From the NCBI GenBank assembly GCA_025454405.1, contig JALOON010000038.1:28950-92949 (forward strand): a stretch of 64,000 bases of DNA, in the 5' to 3' direction. The DNA is from Oscillatoriaceae cyanobacterium Prado104 (lineage in GTDB: Bacteria > Cyanobacteriota > Cyanobacteriia > Cyanobacteriales > Microcoleaceae). Below are positions 37,569 through 47,734 of the stretch, one piece after another (the first letter of the stretch is position 1; each line of letters begins with the position of its first letter). The notes below the pieces were generated by a model. It did no database searches, had not been told where the DNA came from, and saw only the letters and a program-made list of their open reading frames with translations. The position numbers and the translations under genes were made by a program.

Positions 37569-37898
37569 ATGAACGCAGAAGTTGCTCCGATTCCCCCAGA
37601 AATTTACCGGCAGTTTGTCGAACGCTATCCCAAACTAGAAAAAGCCTGGGAGCAACTCAGCGAAGCAGGTAGAGAAGGGCCGTTAGATGCCAAAACAATC
37701 AGATTAATTAAGTTGGGAATTGCGATCGGTGCAATGCGAGAAGGAGCAGTACGTGCCAACGTGCGGAAAGCAATTGCCCTCGGTATTTCCCAAGCAGAAA
37801 TCGAACAAATAATTGCTTTAGCCGCAGGGACTCTGGGAATGTCTGCTACCGTAGCCGTCTTTTCTTGGGTGCAAAACGAACTGGCTAAAAACGCTTAA
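37569..37898 (+). CDS. Carboxymuconolactone decarboxylase (CMD/AhpD-like) family protein
   Basis: A 109-residue helical protein of the CMD/AhpD fold: YPKLEKAWEQLSEAG, DAKTIRLIKLGIAIGAM, then EGAVRANVRKAIALGISQAEIEQI. The CxxC(xxH) redox motif of AhpD is absent; the equivalent positions read GAVRAN, so peroxidase-type thiol chemistry is not expected. The start is fixed by a GGAGG Shine-Dalgarno at 37559-37563. It lies 18 bases before the cytochrome gene and appears to be the first gene of the nar operon. Its role there is unknown. Confidence 0.82.
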   Translation: MNAEVAPIPPEIYRQFVERYPKLEKAWEQLSEAGREGPLDAKTIRLIKLGIAIGAMREGAVRANVRKAIALGISQAEIEQIIALAAGTLGMSATVAVFSWVQNELAKNA

Positions 37899-37916
37899 AA
37901 AAAAGGTGCAAAGCCG

Positions 37917-38924
37917 ATGAAATTCATGTCAACGCTGATTCAGTGCAGAGAACACTGGTGGTGTCGCTGGAATCGATCGCTGCTGGTAATTTTGTTAACC
38001 GGAATCCTGTGGTTCGGAAATATGACGGCTGCCAGCGCCGCCGCTGTAGAAACAGGAAAAACGCTATTTGAACAATCCTGTGCTGCTTGTCACTCGATCG
38101 ACGGCAGCGGCGCAAGTTACGGACCAGATTTGCAAACAGTGACGCAACGGCGCGATCGAAACTGGTTAATCAGTTGGATTGCTGCACCAGAAAAAGTCAT
38201 CGAGTCAGGAGATGCGATCGCCGCTGAATTACTTGCAAAATATAACGGCGTTCCCATGCCCAATGCGGGCTTGCAGCCCGACGGAGTGGAATCGATTGTT
38301 AGCTATCTGGAAAATGTAGCAGGAACTGCCAGCAAAACTTCCCCGCAGGCAGCAACAGCGACACCGTTAGATACAGAAGTACCCGCCAGCCCAAGCGCAG
38401 CATCGAACAGCGAATCGAACAGCAGTTTGCCCCCAGCAGGCGATGCCACCATCGGACAAAAATTATTTGCCGGAACGATACCTTTTCACAATGGCGGCCC
38501 AGCTTGCATGTCCTGCCACACCGTAGATGCGGTGGGAGCCCTGCGCGGCGGCACCTTGGGACCGAACTTAACCCATGTTATCGATCGCTACACGGAAGCC
38601 GGACTCAAAGGTGTGTTGCCCGCCTTGCCCTATCCCACCATGCAGGGCATTTATCAAAACAAGTTGCTGACAGAAGACGAACAAGCTCAACTGCTAGCTT
38701 TCTTTAAAGCAGCCAATGGAACAGAAACAGCGATCGCAACAGCAAATACAACTGCAGAAAACAATCCCAGCACCGAAACAGCATCTTTCCAAATTGCTAC
38801 CACCTGGAAATTCATTCTATTGGGTGTAGGTGGATCTTTGCTGCTGGCACTGATAGGTCAAATTACCTGGCGCGATCGCCTCACCGGGGTACGCCAACGC
38901 TTAGTGGAAGGACAAAAATCATGA
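37917..38924 (+). CDS. narC: Membrane-anchored diheme cytochrome c (NarC-like)
   Basis: A 335-residue exported protein. The signal segment [20 protein letters not shown] is followed by a first cytochrome c domain (C55AACH59; axial Met in VPMPNAG), a Ser/Pro/Thr-rich linker, and a second domain (C197MSCH201; PTMQG as likely sixth ligand). A C-terminal transmembrane helix follows near 297-317 ([18 protein letters not shown]). It overlaps narG by four bases (ATGA). In Thermus a diheme NarC heads narCGHJI and takes part in electron transfer or anchoring. This gene has the same position, so that role is the best inference. It is predicted to lie on the periplasmic/lumenal face. Confidence 0.85.
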   Translation: MKFMSTLIQCREHWWCRWNRSLLVILLTGILWFGNMTAASAAAVETGKTLFEQSCAACHSIDGSGASYGPDLQTVTQRRDRNWLISWIAAPEKVIESGDAIAAELLAKYNGVPMPNAGLQPDGVESIVSYLENVAGTASKTSPQAATATPLDTEVPASPSAASNSESNSSLPPAGDATIGQKLFAGTIPFHNGGPACMSCHTVDAVGALRGGTLGPNLTHVIDRYTEAGLKGVLPALPYPTMQGIYQNKLLTEDEQAQLLAFFKAANGTETAIATANTTAENNPSTETASFQIATTWKFILLGVGGSLLLALIGQITWRDRLTGVRQRLVEGQKS

Positions 38925-41900
38925 GTTGGATTAAAGATATTATCAGCCCCGACCTGCGCCAGTGGGAAGAATTTTACCGCAATCGCTGGCAGCACGACAA
39001 AGTAGTTCGCAGCAGTCACGGCGTCAACTGCACGGGTGGCTGTTCCTGGGCGATCTACGTCAAAGATGGCATCGTTACCTGGGAAATGCAGCAAACCGAC
39101 TATCCCGACTTAGAAGCGGGCATCCCGCCCTGCGAACCCAGGGGATGCCAGCGCGGCATTAGTTACTCCTGGTACATCTACAGCCCGATTCGGGTGAAGT
39201 ATCCCTACATGCGGGGCGTATTGATCGACATGTGGCGCGCAGCCAAAAGCCAACATCAAGATCCTGTTGTTGCTTGGGAGTCGATCGTGCTGAATGAAAC
39301 CAAGCGCCGTCAGTACCAGCAAGCTAGAGGTAAAGGCGGAATGCGCCGCGCCAGTTGGGAAGAAGTGCTGGAAATTACCGCAGCATCGACGATTCATACC
39401 ATCAAACAATACGGGCCCGATCGCGTCATTGGCTTTTCCCCGATTCCCGCCATGTCCATGCTGAGTTATGCAGGGGGTTCCCGCTTCCTGCAATTAATGG
39501 GCGGTGTCAATTTAAGTTTTTATGACTGGTACAGCGATTTGCCCAACGCCTCCCCCGAAGTCTGGGGCGAACAAACCGATGTGGCGGAAGCCGCCGACTG
39601 GTACAAATCCCGCTTCATCGTCTCGATGGGCTCGAATTTGAACATGACGCGCACGCCTGACGTTCACTTTGTGGCAGAGGCGCGCCACGCGGGGGCGAAG
39701 TTTGTCGTATTCTCGCCGGATTTCAGCCAAGTTGCCAAATACGCCGATTCGTGGATTCCTGTTAACGCGGGGCAAGATGGCGCTTTCTGGATGGCGGTGA
39801 ACCACGTTATTCTCAAAGAGTTTCACTGCGATCGCCCCACCGAATATTTCATCGATTACCTGAAACGCTACAGCGATGCGCCCTTCCTCGTAGTGCTAGA
39901 CGAACAGGATGGTGCTTATCGGGCGGGACGGATGTTAAACGCCCAGCAAGTGGGCGAATATCAAAGCGTTGAGAACGCCCAATGGAAATACTTAGTATTT
40001 GACCAAAATACCAACCGCCCTCGGATGCCCCAAGGGACGATCGGATTTCGCTGGCAAACCCAAAAGGGACAGTGGAATCTGGAAATGAAAGACGGACAGG
40101 ATGGAACCGAGATTCAGCCGCTATTGACATTATTGGCAAACCATGATACTAAATTGCCCGTTCAATTCACCGATTTTGCAGGTGAACGAGTTTGCCAGCG
40201 AGACGTTCCCGTTAAGTACCTAGAAACCGAGTCCGGTCGAGTCGCCGTCACCACCATCTACGACCTGTTAATGGCGCAGTTTGGAGTCAGTCGCGGCTTA
40301 GCGGGAGATTACCCTGTAGATTATGACGATGAAACCGCTCCCTACACTCCAGCATGGCAGGAAAAATTCACGGGTATCGATCGCAAAACGGTAGTGCAGT
40401 TTGCGCGGGAGTGGGCAACCACCGCCGAACGCACTGAAGGCAAGTGCTGCATTATTATCGGTGCGGGCATCAACCACTGGTATCACAATAACTTGATGTA
40501 CCGCGCCGCCATGACTGGATTGATGTTGTGCGGTTGTGTCGGACGCAACGGTGGCGGACTCAATCATTACGTCGGTCAAGAAAAACTTGCGCCCCTGTCT
40601 TCCTGGACGAGTTTGGCGATGGCGCTGGACTGGGTGAAACCGCCGCGGTTGCAGAATGCGCCATCTTTCCACTACGTTCACACGGATCAGTGGCGGTACG
40701 ATCGCAACCTGATTGAATCTCACCTTGGTTCTGACCCCAGCCACACGATGGACTGGCAGATCAAAGCTACTCGAATGGGATGGCTGCCATTTTATCCCCA
40801 GTTCGATCGCAACTCCTTGGAATTGGTAGCAGCAGCTAAAGCAGCAGGAGCAAATACCGATGCCGAGATCCGTCAGTGGATTGTCCGACAGTTGCAAAGC
40901 GGCGAGTTGAAATTCTCCGTCGAAGATCCCGATGCGCCGCAAAACTGGCCGCGCGTTTGGTACATCTGGCGCGGCAATGCTCTGATGTCATCGGCGAAGG
41001 GACACGAGTATTTCTTGAAGCATTACTTGGGTACTCATACTAATGCGATCGCTGCCGAACTCCCAACTAATCCCTGCCAGGAAGAAGTCGTCTGGCGCGA
41101 ACAAGCACCCCAAGGCAAGCTGGATTTGGTAGTAAATATCAACTTCCGCATGGATACCTCGGCCCTGTATTCCGATGTCGTTCTGCCCACCGCCACCTGG
41201 TACGAAAAGAACGACCTCAACAGCACCGACATGCACTCCTACATTCACCCGCTGACCGCAGCCGTCGCGCCATCGTGGGAATCTAAGAGCGATTGGGATA
41301 TCTTTAAAGCCTTAGCCGAAAAGGTGAGCGAACTGGCAAAAGTCCACCTGCCACAACCGATACAGGATCTTGTCGCCGTACCCCTGCAACACGACACTCC
41401 AGCAGAAATTGCCCAACCCTCGATAAAAGACTGGAAGACAGGCGAATGTGAGGCGATTCCCGGCAAAACCATGCCCAACTTTGTGGTAGTCGAACGGGAT
41501 TACGTCAATTTGTACAACCGCTTTATTTCCTTCGGCCCGTCAGCCAAAAAAGATGGCATGGGCCTGCACGGACTGCAATGGGATGTTGGCGATTTGTACG
41601 ATGAACTGACTGCTAAACAACCGGCAGCGCAATGGGATGGGCATCAGTATCCTTCAGTTAAAGATGTGGTAGAAGCTGCCAATGCGATCCTTCACTTCGC
41701 CCCCGAAACCAATGGCGAGGTTGCTTACCGGGCATTTGCAGCAGAGTCGAAAAAAGTGGGTTTGCCCCTGACTGATTTAGCCGAACCCACGCGGGGAGTG
41801 CGCTATCAATTCAGCGATTTGGTACAGCAACCCCGACGGCTGCTGAACAGCCCTTGCTGGACGGGGATTATGACCGACGGTCGCCCCTATTCTGCCTATT

Positions 41901-42535
41901 GCTTGAACGTGGAACGCCTCGTACCGTGGCGCACGCTTACCGGGCGGCAGCATTTCTACCTCGACCACGAGGGCTACATCGCCTTTGAGGAAAACCTGCC
42001 TACCTACAAGCCAAAACCCGACGTGCGTTTAGCGGACGATTTGGTGATGCTCAACGGTCATCAGCCTTCAGACAAGACCCTTGTGCTGAACTACCTCACC
42101 CCCCACGGGAAATGGCACATTCACTCGATGTATTCGGAAAACCACCGGATGCTGACACTTTCGCGGGGCATCGAACCCTTCTGGATTAACGATAAAGACG
42201 CTGACAGCATCGGCATTGCAGACAACGACTGGGTGGAAGTATTCAACGATCACGGTGTTGTCGTCACGCGGGCCGTCGTCAGCGCCCGCATCCCGCAAGG
42301 CATTTGCATTATCTACCACGTAATGGAGCGCACCATGTCCATTCCCAAGTCACCGGAACGGGGCAACCGCCGCGCTGGCGGACACAACAGCCTGACGCGA
42401 ATCCGCCTCAAACCCGTGTTGATGATGGGCGGTTACGGACAGTTCAGCTACGGCTTCAACTACTGGGGACCGACGGGAGTCAACCGCGACACCTTTGTGG
42501 CGGTGCGGAAACTCAAAGGCGAACCCAAGTTTTAG
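38921..42535 (+). CDS. narG: Respiratory nitrate reductase alpha subunit
   Basis: A 1204-residue molybdo-bis-PGD enzyme that reduces nitrate to nitrite. The FS0 cluster ligands align with E. coli NarG: H33, C37, C41 and C76 ([11 protein letters not shown]...EPRGCQRG). The Mo-ligating Asp is D202 in FYDWYSDLP, the NarG hallmark that separates it from assimilatory NarB and periplasmic NapA (Cys ligand). Further conserved blocks are [58 protein letters not shown] and [16 protein letters not shown]. No twin-arginine signal is present, so the catalytic side is cytoplasmic. HIP1 at 41045 shows adaptation to the host. A nitrite oxidoreductase role is possible by family but not favoured, given narJ, narI and narK. 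Confidence 0.96.
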   Translation: MSWIKDIISPDLRQWEEFYRNRWQHDKVVRSSHGVNCTGGCSWAIYVKDGIVTWEMQQTDYPDLEAGIPPCEPRGCQRGISYSWYIYSPIRVKYPYMRGVLIDMWRAAKSQHQDPVVAWESIVLNETKRRQYQQARGKGGMRRASWEEVLEITAASTIHTIKQYGPDRVIGFSPIPAMSMLSYAGGSRFLQLMGGVNLSFYDWYSDLPNASPEVWGEQTDVAEAADWYKSRFIVSMGSNLNMTRTPDVHFVAEARHAGAKFVVFSPDFSQVAKYADSWIPVNAGQDGAFWMAVNHVILKEFHCDRPTEYFIDYLKRYSDAPFLVVLDEQDGAYRAGRMLNAQQVGEYQSVENAQWKYLVFDQNTNRPRMPQGTIGFRWQTQKGQWNLEMKDGQDGTEIQPLLTLLANHDTKLPVQFTDFAGERVCQRDVPVKYLETESGRVAVTTIYDLLMAQFGVSRGLAGDYPVDYDDETAPYTPAWQEKFTGIDRKTVVQFAREWATTAERTEGKCCIIIGAGINHWYHNNLMYRAAMTGLMLCGCVGRNGGGLNHYVGQEKLAPLSSWTSLAMALDWVKPPRLQNAPSFHYVHTDQWRYDRNLIESHLGSDPSHTMDWQIKATRMGWLPFYPQFDRNSLELVAAAKAAGANTDAEIRQWIVRQLQSGELKFSVEDPDAPQNWPRVWYIWRGNALMSSAKGHEYFLKHYLGTHTNAIAAELPTNPCQEEVVWREQAPQGKLDLVVNINFRMDTSALYSDVVLPTATWYEKNDLNSTDMHSYIHPLTAAVAPSWESKSDWDIFKALAEKVSELAKVHLPQPIQDLVAVPLQHDTPAEIAQPSIKDWKTGECEAIPGKTMPNFVVVERDYVNLYNRFISFGPSAKKDGMGLHGLQWDVGDLYDELTAKQPAAQWDGHQYPSVKDVVEAANAILHFAPETNGEVAYRAFAAESKKVGLPLTDLAEPTRGVRYQFSDLVQQPRRLLNSPCWTGIMTDGRPYSAYCLNVERLVPWRTLTGRQHFYLDHEGYIAFEENLPTYKPKPDVRLADDLVMLNGHQPSDKTLVLNYLTPHGKWHIHSMYSENHRMLTLSRGIEPFWINDKDADSIGIADNDWVEVFNDHGVVVTRAVVSARIPQGICIIYHVMERTMSIPKSPERGNRRAGGHNSLTRIRLKPVLMMGGYGQFSYGFNYWGPTGVNRDTFVAVRKLKGEPKF

Positions 42536-42845
42536 AAACACCAGATCCCCCCCAGCCCCCCTTAATAAGGGGGGAGCAAGAAAAAAGAAAGAGGCTCAAA
42601 TCCAGTCTGTTTAACTGACATCTTGCACCAATGTCAATAATGCTGTAGGGGCGGATTCGCCAACAGTTTCAAACGCAGCAGACAGGTTAAATAAACCCGC
42701 CAGAACCCCACGACAAATCCCCAATTGACGGTCGGTGCAAAATGTCAGTTTCAGGGAGAAAAAGGCACTCAAAGTACCTCTTAAAAAAGGGGCTGCGAGG
42801 GCGATCGAACGAAGGCTGCTGGTTAGAAATAGATAGGAGAACACA
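42536..42845 (+). other. narG-narH spacer with dispersed repeats
   Basis: An unusually long spacer of 310 bases between subunits that are normally a few bases apart. It contains a CCCCCCTTAATAAGGGGGG hairpin near 42555-42575 and the TGTAGGGGCGGATTCGCC repeat near 42642. A good AGGAG Shine-Dalgarno for narH lies at the end. No gene is supported. The hairpin could attenuate or process the transcript. Confidence 0.7.
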
Positions 42846-44336
42846 ATGGACATTCGCGCTCAAGTTTCGATGATGTTCCACTTGGATAAATGTATCGGCT
42901 GTCATACCTGCAGCGTTGCCTGCAAAAACGTCTGGACCGATCGCCAGGGGACAGAATATATGTGGTGGAATAACGTGGAAACCAAACCGGGAACCGGTTA
43001 TCCTACCCAATGGGAAGACCAGGAACAATACAAAGGTGGATGGAAAAAAGAAGGGGATGATATTGAATTGCGAGCTACTAACAAAGTTAAAGGACTCGCC
43101 AATATTTTCCACCAACCTTATCTTCCCAGCATTGACGATTATTACGAACCTTGGACTTACAAATACGGCGATTTGATTGATGCGCCAGCAGGCGACGATC
43201 AACCTACAGCGCGTCCGGTTTCGCTGATTACGGGCGAGGATATCGATATTCAGGCCGGCCCTAACTGGGATGACGATTTAAGTGGTTCTCCCATTTATGC
43301 TGCTAACGACCCTAATTTGGATGCTTTGACTCCTCAAGAAAGGGAAACTCTGTTTGAAATTGAGCGGTTAGTTTTCTTCTATCTGCCCCGCATTTGCAAT
43401 CATTGTGCCAACCCTAGCTGCGTGGCTTCTTGTCCGTCGGGCGCGCTCTACAAACGAGGTGAAGATGGCATTGTTTTGGTGAACCAAAATGTCTGTCGCG
43501 GTTGGCGTTATTGCGTTTCTGCTTGTCCTTACAAAAAGGTTTACTACAACTGGAAATCGGGTAAATCAGAGAAGTGCATTTTGTGTTATCCCCGCTTGGA
43601 AACCGGACAAGCGCCTGCTTGTTTCCATTCCTGTGTCGGTCGGATTCGCTATTTGGGCGTGGTATTATACGATGCCGATCGCATTCACGAAATTGCTTCT
43701 GTAGATGAGTCGCAATTGGTAGCCAAACAACGAGAACTGATTCTCAATCCCTTCGATCCAGAAGTAATTGCCCAAGCCGAACGTTCTGGCGTGCATTCCT
43801 CTGTAATTGAAGCGGCGCAAAAATCTCCCGTTTATAAATTTGTCAAAGAATGGGAATTAGCTTTGCCCCTGCATCCAGAATTTCGCACTTTACCGATGTT
43901 ATTCTACGTGCCGCCGCTGCTGCCGATCGCGGGCAAAGTAGAAAACGGCACTTATGACATTAACAGTGAGGATTTCTTCAATCCGCTCGATCGCGCCCGA
44001 ATTCCCATGCAATACATGGCGAAACTCTTCTCGGCTGGCAATACAGATTTAATCGAACAAACCTATCGCAAATTAATGGCAGTTCGGCTGTACAAACGCG
44101 CCGAAGAAATGCAGAATTTAGAGCATCCAGAAATCAAAGAAGCCTTGAGCAAAGCTGGAGTAACAGCAGAACAATGCGAAGCGATTTACCGCCTAACTTC
44201 TCTACCCACAATGAACGATCGATTTGTGATTCCGCCGATGCACCGAGAATATGCGATCGCCCTCATGGAAGATCCGGCAGCGCACAAAGGCTCGACAGGA
44301 ATCGGATTCCGCACGCCCCCAGAGCGAGGACTTTAG
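42846..44336 (+). CDS. narH: Respiratory nitrate reductase beta subunit
   Basis: A 496-residue iron-sulfur protein that wires quinol-derived electrons from NarI to NarG on the cytoplasmic face. All four cluster motifs are visible: CIGCHTCSVACKNVW; CNHCANPSCVASCPSGALYK; CRGWRYCVSACPYKK; and C-ILC-12-C-HSC with VGRIRYLGV. The Trp in CRGWRYC marks the [3Fe-4S] site, as in E. coli NarH. The length and C-terminal block (ALPLHPEFRTLPMLFYVPP) match the family. HIP1 occurs at 44253. Confidence 0.96.
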   Translation: MDIRAQVSMMFHLDKCIGCHTCSVACKNVWTDRQGTEYMWWNNVETKPGTGYPTQWEDQEQYKGGWKKEGDDIELRATNKVKGLANIFHQPYLPSIDDYYEPWTYKYGDLIDAPAGDDQPTARPVSLITGEDIDIQAGPNWDDDLSGSPIYAANDPNLDALTPQERETLFEIERLVFFYLPRICNHCANPSCVASCPSGALYKRGEDGIVLVNQNVCRGWRYCVSACPYKKVYYNWKSGKSEKCILCYPRLETGQAPACFHSCVGRIRYLGVVLYDADRIHEIASVDESQLVAKQRELILNPFDPEVIAQAERSGVHSSVIEAAQKSPVYKFVKEWELALPLHPEFRTLPMLFYVPPLLPIAGKVENGTYDINSEDFFNPLDRARIPMQYMAKLFSAGNTDLIEQTYRKLMAVRLYKRAEEMQNLEHPEIKEALSKAGVTAEQCEAIYRLTSLPTMNDRFVIPPMHREYAIALMEDPAAHKGSTGIGFRTPPERGL

Positions 44337-44341
44337 CTCCA

Positions 44342-44515
44342 TTTTGTAGGTTGGGTTAAGCAAAGCGCAACCCAACAGGCAGATTTAATTAATTAGTCTT
44401 AGGTTGCCTAAATAATCTGTTTTGTAGTTTTGTAGGTTGGGTTAAGCAAAGCGCAACCCAACAAGCAGATTTAATTAATTAGCCTTAGGCTGCCTAAATA
44501 ATCTGTTTTGTAGTT
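44342..44515. repeat. Tandem direct repeat between narH and narJ
   Basis: Two copies of a unit of about 86 bases: TTTTGTAGGTTGGGTTAAGC, AAAGCGCAACCCAACA, GGCAGATTTAATTAATTAG and TGCCTAAATAATCTG. The TTGGGTT...AACCCAA part forms a hairpin. A third partial start (GTAGGTTGGGCGGAGTG) follows. It lengthens the narH-narJ spacer to about 270 bases. Confidence 0.88.
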
Positions 44516-44605
44516 TTGTAGGTTGGGCGGAGTGAAACGGAGGGTTCGTGCCTCAGCCCAAACTACGAATATACAAATCTGTCGGTCATCTTGATGAGGA
44601 AAAAA

Positions 44606-45172
44606 ATGAACACAAAAATCCAACAAACTTATCAACTTTTTGCGGCACTTTTCACCTATCCGTCTCCACAATTGCCCGCACAAATTAGCGAGTGCCACCG
44701 ACAATTGCAGGCGGATCATCCCGAAGCAGCGGAGTTAATTAACCAGTTCCAAGCTTTTGCCAACAGTACATCTATATCGCATTTAGAGGAGATTTACACC
44801 AGTACCTTCGATATCAATCCAGTTTGTTTTCCCTATCCCGGATTTCACTTATTTGGCGAAAACTTCAATCGCGCTGATTTTCTAGTTAAATTGCAACAAA
44901 GATATCAGGAACATGGGTTTATTGCTCCTGCCAACGAACTCGCCGACCATTTATCAGTAATCTTGCAATTCTTGAGTACCTTAAACTCGGATGCAGTTCT
45001 CGCCCAAGAATTAATTGAGGATTGTTTGTTACCGGCTTTAAAAAAAATGAATGAAGGCTTCAAGGCAGATAATCCTTATGCAGGAGTCGTGCGATCACTG
45101 CTGATTGTTTTGCAAAATATTGTACCGACCGACAATCAGACAAATGGCTGTACCCCTGCAATGATGTCTTGA
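44606..45172 (+). CDS. narJ: Nitrate reductase assembly chaperone
   Basis: A 188-residue all-helical protein of the NarJ/TorD/NarW chaperone family, which inserts molybdenum cofactor into NarG and holds the NarGH complex before membrane docking. Family features are YQLFAALFTYPSP at the N-terminus, LEEIYTSTFDINPVCFPYPG in the middle, and the GENFNRADFLVKLQQRY block. The ATG at 44606 is preceded by GAGGA at proper spacing; two start codons a few codons upstream are less likely. It is placed between narH and narI, as in narGHJI operons. Confidence 0.9.
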   Translation: MNTKIQQTYQLFAALFTYPSPQLPAQISECHRQLQADHPEAAELINQFQAFANSTSISHLEEIYTSTFDINPVCFPYPGFHLFGENFNRADFLVKLQQRYQEHGFIAPANELADHLSVILQFLSTLNSDAVLAQELIEDCLLPALKKMNEGFKADNPYAGVVRSLLIVLQNIVPTDNQTNGCTPAMMS

Positions 45173-45308
45173 TAGCGATTTCTTGATGGCGCGGATTTTT
45201 AAGTAAATCCACCTAATTCACTACAAGCTCCAAATCGCCCAAAATCTTACGCTTGTCGGCATTCTTCCTGCTTCCTTCCTTCTGACTTTTTCATTCTGCT
45301 TTCTACTT

Positions 45309-45995
45309 ATGACAATTGATACTTTATTGTTTGCAATCTTTCCCTACGTAGCGATCGCTATTGCCATCGTTGCCACCTGCTTGCGCTATTTCAACGCTCG
45401 CTTTACCTACTCGAGTTTGTCGTCCCAATTTCTCGAAAGCAAACAGCTATTCTGGGGTTCCGTCACCTGGCACTACGGCATTCTCGGCATTCTCACTTTG
45501 CATATCATCGGTTTTTTACTGCCCCGATCGCTCCTGGCTTGGAATGGAGTTCCTTGGAGGTTGTACCTTCTGGAATCTACCGGATTGGCAATGGGTTTTC
45601 TCAGCCTTTGGGGAATTGGCATGCTGATTTTCCGCCGTCTTTCCCAACCGCGGATTCGTGTTGTCACCTCACCAATGGATTTGGTGTTGCTGTTAGCTTT
45701 GCTAATTCAAGTAGTAGCGGGCGTGTGGACGGCAATCTTTTATCGCTGGGGTTCTTCCTGGTACGCCACCTCCGCGGTTCCCTATTTGCGATCGCTCTTG
45801 TTGCTGCATCCCAATCTCGATCTAGTTGCCACACTGCCGGTAATGGTGAAAGTTCACATCGCGGGAGCCTTCAGTTTAATTTTACTGCTGCCCTTTACCC
45901 GTTTGGTGCACTTCCTTTCCGTTCCCCTGCAATATGTCTGGCGTTCCCCGCAAGTAGTTGTGTGGAATCAGCGATCGATTGCCCCTAAAACCTAA
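45309..45995 (+). CDS. narI: Respiratory nitrate reductase gamma subunit, cytochrome b
   Basis: A 228-residue membrane protein with five predicted helices that oxidises quinol and passes electrons to NarH. All four haem-ligating histidines are present with E. coli-like spacing: H55 and H65 (10 apart; WHYGILGILTLHIIG) and H183 and H201 (18 apart; KVHIAGAF...RLVHFL). Two b-haems are therefore predicted. In a cyanobacterium the donor would be plastoquinol or another membrane quinol. The gene is followed 25 bases later by narK. Confidence 0.94.
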   Translation: MTIDTLLFAIFPYVAIAIAIVATCLRYFNARFTYSSLSSQFLESKQLFWGSVTWHYGILGILTLHIIGFLLPRSLLAWNGVPWRLYLLESTGLAMGFLSLWGIGMLIFRRLSQPRIRVVTSPMDLVLLLALLIQVVAGVWTAIFYRWGSSWYATSAVPYLRSLLLLHPNLDLVATLPVMVKVHIAGAFSLILLLPFTRLVHFLSVPLQYVWRSPQVVVWNQRSIAPKT

Positions 45996-46019
45996 TGCAA
46001 TGCAAAATATCAACGAACA

Positions 46020-47606
46020 ATGACAACCATGCCTGAAATTAAATCTGTCAGTGCTTTAAGTGACTGGAATCCAGAAGATACTGAGTTTTGGCAGAGCAAA
46101 GGAGCGAGAATTGCAAACCGCAATTTGTGGTCATCCATTCCCTGTTTGCTCTGCGGGTTCGCCGTCTGGCTCTACTGGAGCATTATCACCGTTCAAATGA
46201 AGAACCTGGGTTTTCCATTTGATAATGACCAACTATTTACTTTAGGCTCAGTTGCTGGATTGGCGGGGGCAACTTTAAGAATTCCCAACTCATTTCTGAT
46301 TGCCATTTCTGGCGGCAGAAATGTGGTTGCATTGACAACTGCATTGTTAATGATTCCGGCATTAGGAACCGGGATTGCTCTCCAGAATCCGAATCTACCC
46401 TACGGTGTTTTTGTAGTGTTGGCGGCTTTTTCTGGCATTGGCGGGGGAAACTTCGCTTCATCCATGTCAAATATCAGTTTCTTTTACCCCAAAAAGAAAC
46501 AAGGCGCAGCACTCGGTCTTAATGCTGGACTTGGCAATTTAGGGGTCAGCCTGATGCAGGTTTTATTGCCCTTTGTGATGACCTTTCCCCTGTTTGGTTT
46601 GCTGAGCGGTAAAGGGCTGCCGTTGCCAACTGCGATCGGAGATCGAGCTGCTGGTACTCTGGTGTGGATTCAAAATTGTGGATTAGTTTGGGTTCCCATT
46701 TTAGTTGCAGTGGTCATCAATGCCTGTCTGAACATGAATAATCTGCCCACTGCGAGTCCAGATGTCGGTGCCGATTTAAAAAGTACAATCTCAGCGTTGG
46801 CAAAAGCATTAGCTCTGATTCTGTGTGCTTTTTTCACAACTGCAATTGACTTGTATATGCTACTGAAGCTCGGAATTAGTATGTGGATCGTGCTACCCGT
46901 TACTATTACCTTGACTGTAGTAATCATGGGAATGATGCAAGACACATTCAAAATCTCCTTGAACCGTCAATACCGCATCTTTAGAAATAAGCACAATTGG
47001 ATAATGACTTGGCTGTATACAATGACCTTCGGATCGTTTATTGGGTATTCGGCAGCCTTCCCGTTATTAATTCAAATTGTGTTTGGAGAATTGCCTGACG
47101 GATCGGCTAATCCCAATGCAATTAATCCATTTGCCTATGCCTGGTTAGGACCGCTGGTGGGGTCTTTAATCCGTCCGGTTGGCGGTTGGCTGTCTGATAA
47201 ATTAGGCGGAGCGGTAGTTACCCAATGGGATACAGTTGTGATGATTGCATCTGCATTAGGGGTGGCTTATTACATCCAAAAAGCCGAGACATCCCAAACA
47301 CCCGAAGTGTATTTTATTCCTTTTCTGATTCTTTTCCTCATCTTGTTCATTACAACTGGCATTGGTAATGGTTCAACTTTTCGGATGATTCCCATCATTT
47401 TTGAACCCAGTCAAGCCGGACCAGTGCTGGGTTGGTCTTCCGCCGTTGCAGCTTACGGAGCGTTTATTATTCCGAAAGTTTTTGGAGAGCAAATCAAAGC
47501 AGGTCATGCTGAATATGCTCTCTATGGATTTGCGATTTACTATCTAAGTTGCTTGGCAGTTAACTGGTGGTTTTACGCCAGAAAAAATGCAGAGATTTCC
47601 TGCTAA
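46020..47606 (+). CDS. narK: NarK-type nitrate/nitrite transporter
   Basis: A 528-residue MFS protein of the nitrate/nitrite porter family. The N-terminus SDWNPEDTEFWQSKGARIA matches the E. coli NarK/NarU type. The NNP signature GGNFASSMSNISFFYPKKKQG and the second-half motif around GNGSTFRMIPIIFE are present, with nitrate-binding arginines in RIPNSF and at NGSTFR-type positions. About 12 helices are predicted. This class exchanges nitrate for nitrite, which suits respiratory nitrate reduction. Confidence 0.92.
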   Translation: MTTMPEIKSVSALSDWNPEDTEFWQSKGARIANRNLWSSIPCLLCGFAVWLYWSIITVQMKNLGFPFDNDQLFTLGSVAGLAGATLRIPNSFLIAISGGRNVVALTTALLMIPALGTGIALQNPNLPYGVFVVLAAFSGIGGGNFASSMSNISFFYPKKKQGAALGLNAGLGNLGVSLMQVLLPFVMTFPLFGLLSGKGLPLPTAIGDRAAGTLVWIQNCGLVWVPILVAVVINACLNMNNLPTASPDVGADLKSTISALAKALALILCAFFTTAIDLYMLLKLGISMWIVLPVTITLTVVIMGMMQDTFKISLNRQYRIFRNKHNWIMTWLYTMTFGSFIGYSAAFPLLIQIVFGELPDGSANPNAINPFAYAWLGPLVGSLIRPVGGWLSDKLGGAVVTQWDTVVMIASALGVAYYIQKAETSQTPEVYFIPFLILFLILFITTGIGNGSTFRMIPIIFEPSQAGPVLGWSSAVAAYGAFIIPKVFGEQIKAGHAEYALYGFAIYYLSCLAVNWWFYARKNAEISC

Positions 47607-47734
47607 TACCTTCCCAAAAAGTCACTGTTTGCGATCGCTATAGATCGCGTAGAGCGCGAAATAGAGGCTGGTTCGCCAAGACACCATGTTTTTTCCTCAT
47701 GTTTTCCGTCTAATATTTTCAAGGATTACTCAAT

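Noticed and set aside
38921..42535. Assimilatory NarB or periplasmic NapA
   Set aside because: The length (1204), H/C/C/C FS0 motif, the YDWYSDLP Asp ligand and the narH/J/I neighbours fit NarG; NarB and NapA use Cys and are about 700-800 residues.
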